From positions 1-13,181 of the forward strand of contig CALXJO010000018.1 in the NCBI GenBank assembly GCA_944388645.1: a DNA stretch of 13,181 bases. The letters run 5' to 3'. The translations under genes were made by a program, and so were the position numbers. Of this stretch, positions 1 to 5,994 are shown in pieces. Numbering within the stretch: position 1 is the first letter of the stretch; every line of letters starts with the position of its first letter. The DNA comes from an uncultured Clostridia bacterium. GTDB lineage: Bacteria; Bacillota; Clostridia; TANB77; CAG-508. The notes below the pieces were generated by a model. The model ran no database searches, was not told the DNA's origin, and saw only the letters and a list, made by a program, of their open reading frames with translations.

Positions 1-1088
1 TATACATTAAATTTAAATAAAACTATGTCTCCATCTTGCATTATATAATCTTTTCCTTCTGAACGAACCAATCCTTTTTCTTTACATGCTACCATTGAAC
101 CTTCTCTTATTAAGTCATCATATGATACAATCTCGGCTCTTATAAATCCTCTTTCTATATCTGAGTGAATTTTTCCTGCAGCTTGTGGTGCTTTTGTTCC
201 TTTCTTTATTGTCCAAGCACGTACTTCTGGCTCTCCTGCTGTTAAGAATGACATTAGTCCTAATAAATCATAACTTGCTTTTATTACTTTATCTAAACCA
301 GATTCTTCTAGTCCTAATGCTTCCAACATTTCTTTTTTATCTTCTTTGCTAAGTGTTGATAATTCTTCTTCTATTTTTACACATAACTTAATTACTTCTG
401 CATTATCTTGTTTTGCATATTCTTTTACTTTGTTTACATTTGCATCATTGTCATCTGATAACTGCTCTTCTGAAACATTTGCTACATATAATATTGGTTT
501 CATTGTTAGTAAAAATCCATCTTTTACTATTTCTTGTTCTTCTTCTGTATAAGTTAAACTTCTTGCTGGTTTTCCTTCTTGAAGTGCATCTCTTACCTTT
601 TTCCAAGTATCAAATTCTAACTGATATTTTTTATCACCTTTTATTAATTTACTTGCTCTATCTATTCTTTTTTCTACTGTTTCTAGGTCTGCAAAAATAA
701 GCTCTAAATTTATTGTTTCTATATCTCTTACAGGATCTATACTTCCATCAACATGAACAATATTAGAATCTTCAAAACATCTTACAACTTCACAAATTGC
801 ATCTGTTTCTCTTATGTGTGATAAAAATTTATTTCCCAAGCCTTCACCTTTGCTTGCACCTTTTACTAAACCTGCTATATCTACAAATTCTATTATTGCA
901 TGTGTAACTTTTTGTGGATTATAAATTTTTGCTAAGTTATCTAATCTTTCATCTGGAACTGGTACAACACCTACATTTGGCTCTATTGTACAAAATGGGT
1001 AGTTTGCACACTCAGCTCCTGCATTTGTTATACTATTAAATAATGTACTTTTTCCTACGTTTGGCAATCCTACTATTCCTATTTTCAT
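1..1088 (-). CDS. ychF: Ribosome-binding ATPase YchF (stop codon cut by window edge)
   Basis: This is the universally conserved Obg-family P-loop protein that binds the ribosome and prefers ATP over GTP; it acts in the cytoplasm and is linked to translation and stress responses. The minus-strand reading starts MKIGIVGLPNVGKST, with the P-loop NVGKS at residues 10-14, followed by the YchF-typical NYPFCTIEPN and a DIAGL switch motif. Where GTPases have NKxD this protein reads NVSE, as expected for the ATP-preferring YchF. The C-terminal TGS domain covers roughly the last 85 residues and ends FKFNV, like other YchF proteins. There are 362 codons, then TA at bases 2-1, so only the final base of the stop is missing; family length is about 363-366. 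An AGGGAAG ribosome site lies just before the ATG. It starts 12 bases after the aldo/keto reductase remnant, so the two were probably co-transcribed. Confidence 0.96.
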   Translation of the reverse strand, partial: MKIGIVGLPNVGKSTLFNSITNAGAECANYPFCTIEPNVGVVPVPDERLDNLAKIYNPQKVTHAIIEFVDIAGLVKGASKGEGLGNKFLSHIRETDAICEVVRCFEDSNIVHVDGSIDPVRDIETINLELIFADLETVEKRIDRASKLIKGDKKYQLEFDTWKKVRDALQEGKPARSLTYTEEEQEIVKDGFLLTMKPILYVANVSEEQLSDDNDANVNKVKEYAKQDNAEVIKLCVKIEEELSTLSKEDKKEMLEALGLEESGLDKVIKASYDLLGLMSFLTAGEPEVRAWTIKKGTKAPQAAGKIHSDIERGFIRAEIVSYDDLIREGSMVACKEKGLVRSEGKDYIMQDGDIVLFKFNV

Positions 1089-1100
1089 TTGAACTTCCCT

Positions 1101-1658
1101 CTACTTTCCAAAATATTCTTTTATTTCTTTCATTCTGTCTACTTGATTTACTTTAAATGGACATCTCATATTACAGTGTCCACAAGTTATACAATCTTTT
1201 GCTGTTTTTTCTAAATTCATATAATGGTCTTTTGCTAAATTGTCTCCTAAACGTGCTAAATCATAATATTTATTAATAAGGCCAATATCAAGTCCTGCAG
1301 GACATGGCATACAGTGATTGCAATAAACACATTTACCTTTTGCATCTATTGGAGTAAAGTTTCCTATTATTGAATAGTCTTTTTCTTCTTCAGATGCTGT
1401 TACATATTTTAGTATTTCTAATAAATCTTCTTTGCCTCTTATTCCTGGAAGAACTGTTAAAACTCCAGGTTTATCTAATGCATATTGTATACATTGAATT
1501 CTTGTAAGCTTTTTTCCAAAAGGTGATGTTCTATCTTCTAGTAGTTGTCCTCCTGAAAATGGTTTCATTACAGATATTCCTACTCCTTCTTTTTCACATC
1601 TTCTGTAAAGATCCATACGCTCGTTATTTGTTCCATTTGCATATTCACCTCTATGCAC
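1101..1658 (-). pseudogene. Aldo/keto reductase with C-terminal [4Fe-4S] domain, N-terminal half missing
   Basis: The 185 residues match the second half of clostridial aldo/keto reductases that carry a ferredoxin-like tail. The end of the reductase barrel is visible as GISVMKPFSGGQLL (residues 27-40) and LTVLPGIRG. The tail has two cysteine clusters, C110/C113/C116/C119 (CxxCxxCxxCP) and C156/C159/C162/C166 (CxxCxxCxxxCPF), consistent with two [4Fe-4S] clusters. Family members run to about 370-390 residues, so the start of the barrel, including its catalytic Tyr and Lys, is gone. The only upstream start is GTG at 1658 with no ribosome site, and the frame closes at a TGA at 1676-1674. The break faces a GC-richer gene on the other strand, so I infer truncation by an insertion or rearrangement. 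A shortened but expressed protein is possible but unlikely to be a reductase. Confidence 0.8.
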
Positions 1659-1748
1659 AATTCTAGCACAATTTCATATTCTTTGTAAATATCTATTTTT
1701 ATTGATTTTTCCTCTATTTTATGTTAATATATTATTGTACGCACAATT
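1655..1748. repeat. Three copies of the octamer GCACAATT
   Basis: GCACAATT occurs at 1655-1662, 1666-1673 and 1741-1748. The first two are 11 bases apart start to start, about one helical turn, and lie at the broken end of the reductase gene. The third lies about 10 bases after the likely -10 box of the 1773 gene. The set could be operator half-sites or a trace of the rearrangement; the role is unknown. Confidence 0.4.
1702..1730 (+). promoter_or_regulatory. Probable SigA promoter of the P-loop kinase-like gene
   Basis: A -35 box TTGATT (1702-1707) and a -10 box TAATAT (1725-1730) are separated by 17 bases. The -10 box is only a moderate match, and the surroundings are AT-rich, so chance is possible. 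It would give a leader of about 35 bases before the ATG at 1773, which has GGAAGGAG at 1756-1763 as its ribosome site. Confidence 0.45.
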
Positions 1749-1772
1749 TTACTCTGGAAGGAGTTTTGTAGT

Positions 1773-2342
1773 ATGACTAGCTTTAGCGATTTCTTGACGC
1801 AATTGAATCAGGATTATCAAATTGACAAGATTGGTACTGTGTATCAGTGCCCTGAAAGAAAAATCACACGGAAGATAAAAGACCCTCATACTCTCATACT
1901 AATCGTAGGCGTGGAAGGAGCTGGTAAAACAACTTTTTGCAAAAACAACTTTTCTGGGTTTAATGTTATCAACTTTGATTCGTTCGTCGCAGATAACATC
2001 AAGGCCGTAAAAGATGAAGAGTTTGATTTCTTATGGAATAAGTTTCTAAATCATGCAAAAGAGTGTTTGCAAAAAGGCACAACCGTTATTGATGCTAATT
2101 CAGTTATGATGGATTTCCGATTCAAACTGCTTTACCTACTTGATGGTTGCTACTCTAAAGCAGTTTTGGTGGTACTTAACCCCACTAAAACACAATTGAT
2201 TTCCCGCATTAAAAGTCAGTTATCTTTGCGGATACGGCCCGGTATGTGGGAAGATGTTGGTTATGCATACGACAGCCTTCAAGAACAGCTTCAAAACAAC
2301 ATGATTTCAGTTGGAGTAAGCGAGGTGTATATCATCAAGTAA
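1773..2342 (+). CDS. P-loop ATP-binding protein, polynucleotide-kinase-like (AAA_33 type), probably acquired
   Basis: This 189-residue protein has a clear Walker A motif GVEGAGKT at residues 46-53, preceded by the strand LILIV. After it come NFDSF, resembling the substrate-facing aspartate region of zeta-toxin and polynucleotide-kinase folds, then VIDANS and, near residue 153, an arginine-rich RIRPGM segment that could form the lid. This layout suggests a small P-loop kinase that phosphorylates a nucleotide, nucleic acid or small molecule; the substrate cannot be told. The first 40 residues are not recognised. The ATG has GGAAGGAG nine bases upstream. The gene is visibly GC-richer than its neighbours (hand counts of three 60-base lines gave 21, 26 and 30 G/C), with codons such as CGG, CGC and GTC rare elsewhere here. 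No antitoxin partner is adjacent, so a toxin-antitoxin reading is not supported. Confidence 0.75.
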   Translation: MTSFSDFLTQLNQDYQIDKIGTVYQCPERKITRKIKDPHTLILIVGVEGAGKTTFCKNNFSGFNVINFDSFVADNIKAVKDEEFDFLWNKFLNHAKECLQKGTTVIDANSVMMDFRFKLLYLLDGCYSKAVLVVLNPTKTQLISRIKSQLSLRIRPGMWEDVGYAYDSLQEQLQNNMISVGVSEVYIIK

Positions 2343-2343
2343 A

Positions 2344-2388
2344 CCCAAATGGAACGAATTCATAGAAATATGGTTCGTTCCATTTGGG
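2344..2388. terminator. Strong hairpin between convergent 1773 gene and tRNA-Thr(GGT)
   Basis: The arms CCCAAATGGAACGAA (2344-2358) and TTCGTTCCATTTGGG (2374-2388) pair perfectly over 15 bp. An inner four-pair stem CATA/TATG closes on a GAAA loop (2361-2372). It starts one base after the stop codon at 2342 and lies eight bases from the tRNA 3' end. The T-tracts on both sides are poor, so it may act as a weak bidirectional terminator or as a protective 3' stem. Confidence 0.65.
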
Positions 2389-2396
2389 CGTTTATT

Positions 2397-2472
2397 TGGA
2401 GCTTCCAACCAGAATTGAACTGGTGACCTCAGCCTTACCAAGGCTGCGCTCTACCTACTGAGCTATGAAAGC
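2397..2472 (-). tRNA. tRNA-Thr (anticodon GGT)
   Basis: On the minus strand all four arms fold. The acceptor GCTTTCA pairs with TGGAAGC (one G-T pair), the D arm is GCTC/GAGC, and the anticodon stem CAGCC/GGCTG encloses the loop TTGGTAA with anticodon GGT, which reads ACC and ACU. The T arm is ACCAG/CTGGT with the loop TTCAATT. The discriminator is T and CCA is encoded, giving 76 bases. It lies 32 bases downstream of sigH on the same strand and may be co-transcribed with it; a small GAGAG/CTCTC hairpin sits in the gap. The foreign-looking 1773 gene abuts its 3' side. Confidence 0.97.
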
Positions 2473-2504
2473 ATATATTATGAGAGATTTATTACTCTCT
2501 CTTT

Positions 2505-3140
2505 TTAATTATTATCCATACTCAAACTTTTTGCAGTCTTCTTTCTTATTCTTTGTATTGCATTATCCACAGATTTTACAGGAGCATCTAATTTTTCAGC
2601 TATTTTCATATAAGATTCTCCCTGTATGTATCTATTTAAAACTTTCTTTTCAAAATCACTTAAATGTGTATCTATTACATTTTCTACATTAGTAAAATAT
2701 TCTTTTTTAGTTATTGTGTCTAATGGATCTTCTACAAAATTTGTATCTAAAACTTCCATAATTTGTGTATCTGAATTTCCATCTTCATTATCATATGCAT
2801 TCATATTTAATGATAAATATGAATTAAGAGGCATATGTTTTTGTCTATTTGATGATTTTATTGCTGTTATTAACTGTCTTTCAACACACAAATTAGCAAA
2901 AGATTTAAAAGAGCTTTGTTTATCTCCTTTATAATCTTTTATAGCTTTATATAAGCCAATAAGTCCTTCTTGAACAATATCTTCTTTCTCCGCTCCAACA
3001 ATAAAGTATTTGTTAACTTTTGAATTAACCATATCTTTATATCTGTATATTAAATACTCTAGAGCCTCTTTGTCCTCTTTTCTTATGGCTTCTAATAATT
3101 CGTCATCAGACATATCTTTATATTTGCTATTATCCATCAT
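2505..3140 (-). CDS. sigH: RNA polymerase sporulation sigma factor SigH
   Basis: SigH (Spo0H) is a sigma-70 family factor that directs early sporulation and transition-state genes. The 211-residue product has region 2 motifs DIVQEGLIGLYKAIKDYK (54-71) and FANLCVERQLITAIK (81-95), followed by RQKHMPLNSY, a hallmark of SigH. The C-terminal region 4 helix-turn-helix is at about 160-200 (SYMKIAEKLDAPVKSVDNAI). B. subtilis SigH has 218 residues. The frame is open up to 3311, but I place the start at 3140: AGGAGG (3154-3159) lies 13 bases upstream, a consensus promoter lies within the extra stretch, and those extra 57 residues match nothing in the family. An ATG at 3137 is the alternative. A tRNA-Thr gene follows on the same strand. 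Confidence 0.95.
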   Translation of the reverse strand: MMDNSKYKDMSDDELLEAIRKEDKEALEYLIYRYKDMVNSKVNKYFIVGAEKEDIVQEGLIGLYKAIKDYKGDKQSSFKSFANLCVERQLITAIKSSNRQKHMPLNSYLSLNMNAYDNEDGNSDTQIMEVLDTNFVEDPLDTITKKEYFTNVENVIDTHLSDFEKKVLNRYIQGESYMKIAEKLDAPVKSVDNAIQRIRKKTAKSLSMDNN

Positions 3141-3182
3141 CTTATAGAAAGTTCCTCCTAAAGTTGCTCTTATTTTGTTTGT

Positions 3183-3212
3183 ATTATATTCCACTAATTC
3201 TTGTAATGTCAA
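3183..3212 (-). promoter_or_regulatory. SigA promoter of sigH
   Basis: Read on the minus strand there is a perfect -35 TTGACA (3212-3207) and a perfect -10 TATAAT (3188-3183) with an 18-base spacer. The predicted start near 3176 gives a leader of about 35 bases carrying AGGAGG. This makes translation from 3311 impossible for this transcript and fixes the sigH start near 3140. Confidence 0.85.
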
Positions 3213-3235
3213 TACTTTTTTATGATTTAATGTGC

Positions 3236-3314
3236 TTTTTGGGTGATTTTGGGGACACTTCTCCAAAACATCTTTTAGGTGTTTTTGGGGACAAGTCTCT
3301 AAAACACCCAAAAA
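3236..3314. repeat. Two tandem REP-like GGGGAC hairpins inside a larger inverted repeat
   Basis: Unit 1 (3242-3272) and unit 2 (3278-3308) are each 31 bases, agree at 26 positions and are five bases apart. Each folds in the same way: a GGTG base stem, one bulged base, then TTTTGGGGA pairing with TCTCCAAAA (unit 1) or TCTCTAAAA (unit 2) around a four-base loop. A perfect 10-bp inverted repeat, TTTTTGGGTG (3236-3245) and CACCCAAAAA (3305-3314), encloses the block. It lies between the divergent sigH and rqcH promoters, outside both predicted transcripts. Confidence 0.8.
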
Positions 3315-3318
3315 CAGC

Positions 3319-3347
3319 TTGATAAAACTTATAAATTAGGCTATAAT
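3319..3347 (+). promoter_or_regulatory. SigA promoter of rqcH
   Basis: The -35 box TTGATA (3319-3324, five of six) and the perfect -10 box TATAAT (3342-3347) are 17 bases apart. Transcription should start near 3354, and the leader carries the ribosome site AAAGGTG about eight bases before the ATG at 3382. Confidence 0.85.
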
Positions 3348-3381
3348 TTCATTAGCTTGTTTTAAGAAAGGTGATTTTAAC

Positions 3382-5173
3382 ATGGCATTTGATGGATTAG
3401 TTACTAAATCTATAGTTTCTGAACTAAATAATTGTTTAATTAACGGAAAAATAAATAAAATATTTGAGCCTAATAAGAATGAAGTTATATTAGGCGTTTA
3501 TTCTGAAGGCAAAAATTATGCGTTAAATATTTCAATTGATTCTAATTATTATAGAATTAATTTAACAACTAATTCTAAGCCTAATCCTCAAAATGCTTTG
3601 AATTTTTGTATGGTTCTTAGAAAGCATCTTACTCGGTGGTACCATTAAAAAAATTTATACGAATTCTTTTGAGAGAATTGTGTTTATTGAAATTGATTGC
3701 CATAATGAATTAAATGACTTAATTACGAAAACTCTAGTTGTTGAACTTATGGGAAAGCATAGTAATGTTGTTTTATTAAATGAAAATAAAAATGTTATAG
3801 ATGCATTGCGTCATCTTAATAAATTTGATAATTCTACAAGAGATATCTTCCCTGGTAGTAAGTATACTGATATTATAAGTAATAAGTTAGACTTTTGTAA
3901 TATTAATAATTTTAATGATTTTTATAATAGCTTAAAAATAACTGATAATTTTTCAATAAGTTCTGCAATTTCCAAGGCTTTTAATGGATTCGGTAAAAAT
4001 AATTTACTACATTTGTTAGAATATATAAAAATTGATGATTCTTCTAGCTCTATACAAGATTTAGAAAATGTGTATCAATATTTAAAAAACTTATCTAATA
4101 TTTTAAATTCTAAGTTTTTATATACAAATACTCAAAGTGTTGATGTAAAACAGGTTGTAGGAGATAAAAAAGATTATTTTATTTATTTATCTAATGAAAA
4201 ATATTATGAAAATTTGTCTATCAATTTTTTTATAGATGATTTCTATTATGAAAAAGAAAATACTGAAAGGTTTAAATCATATAGAAACAATGTTTTAAAG
4301 CTAGTTCTAAATCAAGTTACTAGAATTAAAGATAAAATTGATGTAATTAATGCTAAGATAAAAGAATGTAATAATACTAATTTATATAAATTGTATGGTG
4401 AACTAATTACAGCAAACTTATATAGAATAAATGACTTCCCTCAAGAGAAAATAACTTTAGAGAATTATTATGATAACAATAATTTAATTGATATTCCTTT
4501 AGATAGTTCTATGTCTCCATCAAAAAATGCTAAGATGTATTTTAAGAAATATAGAAAATTGCAAAATACAATTGGAATTGTAAAAAAGCAGAAAGAACTT
4601 GCAGAGGAAGAATTAAAGTATTTAGATAGTGTTGTTTATGAAATAAGTAATGCAAAAGATATTACAGATATTGATAGTATTTATTCTGAAATTTGTGATA
4701 ATCTACTTGCTGGTCAAAATATAAACACTGTTAATAATCATATAGACGTAGTGACAAATAAGGTAGAAAAAGAAAACTCTAGCCTTATGCCTACTAAATA
4801 CGTTATAGATGGATACACCGTATTGTGTGGCAAAAATAATAAGCAAAATGATTACTTAACTTGCAAAATTGCTCAAAATTCTGATATTTGGTTTCATACA
4901 AAAGATATTCATGGTTGCCACGTAATTTTAAAAACTGATAATGAAATACATTCTTCTAAATTAGATATTACAGATATAAATATACCAGATTCTACACTTT
5001 ATAAATGTGCCTGCCTTGCAGCTTACTACAGTAAAGCTAGAATGTCACAAAATGTTCCAGTAGACTATACATTTGTAAAATATGTAAAAAAGCCAAATGG
5101 AGCAAAACCAGGAATGGTAATTTATACAAATAATAAAACAATATATGCTAACCCACAAAATTTCGCCCAATAG
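3382..5173 (+). CDS. rqcH: Ribosome quality control factor RqcH (NFACT family), split by a one-base frameshift
   Basis: RqcH, the bacterial Rqc2 (formerly FbpA, 'fibronectin-binding'), binds stalled 50S subunits and adds alanine tails that mark nascent chains for degradation. The NFACT-N domain begins MAFDGLVTKSIVSEL and contains INKIFEPNKNEVIL and FCMVLRKHL. The middle has the coiled-coil part with YKLYGELITANLY and the PLDSSMSPSKNA motif. The C-terminal NFACT-R domain has DIWFHTKDIHGCHVIL and ends in YTNNKTIYANP. The first frame stops at 3646-3648, while the matching continuation GGTIKKIY is read one base later, from 3635. The rebuilt length is about 596 codons, normal to slightly long for the family. 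The second part has no other break, so this is either a recent mutation or a sequence error. The last four residues and the stop come from a palindromic repeat. Confidence 0.9.
3628..3648 (+). other. Frameshift site in rqcH
   Basis: After the conserved RKHL, the bases ACTC (3631-3634) stand where family alignment leaves room for one residue before GGTI, so one base is extra. Reading straight through gives TRWYH and a stop at 3646-3648. Removing one of the four bases restores a frame open to 5173. There is no long homopolymer here, the usual cause of read errors. Confidence 0.8.
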
Positions 5174-5198
5174 GGACGGTCCTTTTTGGGCGAAATTA
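5159..5198 (+). repeat. 40-bp palindromic repeat, copy A; probable bidirectional terminator
   Basis: The perfect 12-bp arms AATTTCGCCCAA (5159-5170) and TTGGGCGAAATT (5186-5197) enclose a core with GGGACGGTCC and a run of five T. The same 40 bases, with one mismatch, occur inverted at 8744-8783. This copy supplies the last four codons and stop of rqcH (NFAQ, TAG) and ends one base before the stop codon of the convergent DUF4116-like gene, so it can terminate both transcripts. The GGGAC core recalls REP-type elements of Firmicutes. Confidence 0.85.
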
Positions 5199-5714
5199 TT
5201 ATTTAACTAGTTCTTGTATTTCTGGGTCTTGTCTTAACTCTGGTACTATAAAATCATATGCTCTTTTATCTTGTTTTATTGCTTCTATTGCTATTGTTTT
5301 ATCAGTTCTTAATCTTTTACTTGCATATTTTAATATTAATCCTTTATTTCTTACTGCCTCTAATACAACATCGTAATCATCTCTTAGTTTTGCACTTGCA
5401 TAGTAAAGAACTTGACCATCTGTTTTTGCGGCTTTTTGTACTAGCTCTTTGTCTGCCTTTAGTTCTTCACTTGCATAGCATAAAACCCAGCCTTTTTTTT
5501 CTACAGCTTTCATTAATATTTCTCTATCTGCCTTTAACCTATCTGATGCAAATTCTAAGGCTCCACCATCATTTGTAACAGCCTCCATAACAAGTTCTTT
5601 ATCATCTTTTAGTTCATCAGATGCTGCATCCAATAATAGAGCGTCTTCCCTAATTGCTTTTTCTACAAATTCTCTATCAGATGCATGTTCTTTTACATCA
5701 TCTATAGTATACAT
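5199..5714 (-). CDS. DUF4116-type repeat protein
   Basis: This 171-residue protein is built almost wholly of a 25-residue repeat: six units start at residues 13, 38, 63, 88, 113 and 138, and a partial one at 163. The pattern is D(K/R)E(L/V)(V)xxA(V)xxxGxxLxYAS(E)xL(K/R)xD, the style of DUF4116 domains. Units of this kind should form stacked helices; no enzyme motif, signal peptide or membrane segment is seen. The function is unknown, and a binding or scaffold role is only a guess. A GAAAGG ribosome site precedes the ATG at 5714, and the gene starts 15 bases after the 80-residue gene, so it is the last member of the pgsA-ligA operon. Its stop directly abuts palindromic repeat copy A. Confidence 0.85.
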   Translation of the reverse strand: MYTIDDVKEHASDREFVEKAIREDALLLDAASDELKDDKELVMEAVTNDGGALEFASDRLKADREILMKAVEKKGWVLCYASEELKADKELVQKAAKTDGQVLYYASAKLRDDYDVVLEAVRNKGLILKYASKRLRTDKTIAIEAIKQDKRAYDFIVPELRQDPEIQELVK

Positions 5715-5729
5715 TTTTATCCGACCTTT

Positions 5730-5972
5730 CTACAATTCTGATACTTTGTATTCTATATCTTCCATAAAAGGGAACATTTCTTTTAATCTTTTATGTGTAA
5801 TTATTGATAATCTTGGCAGTGGATTTTTTGGATTCTCTGTTAATAATTGCTGAGTATAACTATTTTCTGATGTCTTAAATAGTTGGTATCTATTTCTTAC
5901 ATAAGTAAAAAATATTGTATACCCATTATCTAGCTCCTCGTCCATTCTCTTAAATGTATATTTGCCATCCAT
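5730..5972 (-). CDS. Small protein of unknown function (80 residues)
   Basis: I do not recognise this protein. It is hydrophilic and mixed in charge, with a centre rich in aromatic residues (YTIFFTYVRNRYQLF), no membrane segment, no signal peptide and no cysteine. It is probably a small compact alpha/beta domain, but that is inference. The start is well supported: AAGGAG at 5981-5986 lies eight bases before the ATG at 5972. It lies 22 bases downstream of ligA and 15 bases upstream of the DUF4116-type gene on the same strand, so it belongs to their transcript. Codon use resembles the neighbours, so there is no sign of recent transfer. Confidence 0.75.
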   Translation of the reverse strand: MDGKYTFKRMDEELDNGYTIFFTYVRNRYQLFKTSENSYTQQLLTENPKNPLPRLSIITHKRLKEMFPFMEDIEYKVSEL

Positions 5973-5994
5973 ATCCTAGCTCCTTTTACTACAA

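Noticed and set aside
1773..2342. Zeta-type toxin of a toxin-antitoxin pair
   Set aside because: Only the Walker A and general kinase layout fit; there is no adjacent small antitoxin gene, so a toxin call would be overreach.
1651..2420. Attachment-site repeats flanking an element integrated at tRNA-Thr(GGT)
   Set aside because: I found no copy of the tRNA 3' end near the other side of the 1773 gene; the short AGAATTG match is in the wrong orientation and too short.
2465..2692. Plus-strand reading frame across the tRNA and the sigH 3' end
   Set aside because: It starts inside a certain tRNA gene and runs antisense to sigH; its product is low-complexity.
3236..3314. CRISPR-like array
   Set aside because: Only two units with a five-base spacer, each a self-folding palindrome; no spacers and no cas genes.
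3628..3640. Programmed +1 frameshift in rqcH
   Set aside because: Re-pairing of the P-site tRNA at CTT or ACT would be poor, no RF2-like stop or stimulatory structure is seen, and RqcH is not known to use one. Mutation or sequence error is simpler.
3634..3644. CGGTGGTACC resembles the conserved T-box motif GGTGGTACC
   Set aside because: It lies in the NFACT-N coding region where it encodes the conserved GGTI; there is no upstream leader, specifier loop or terminator.
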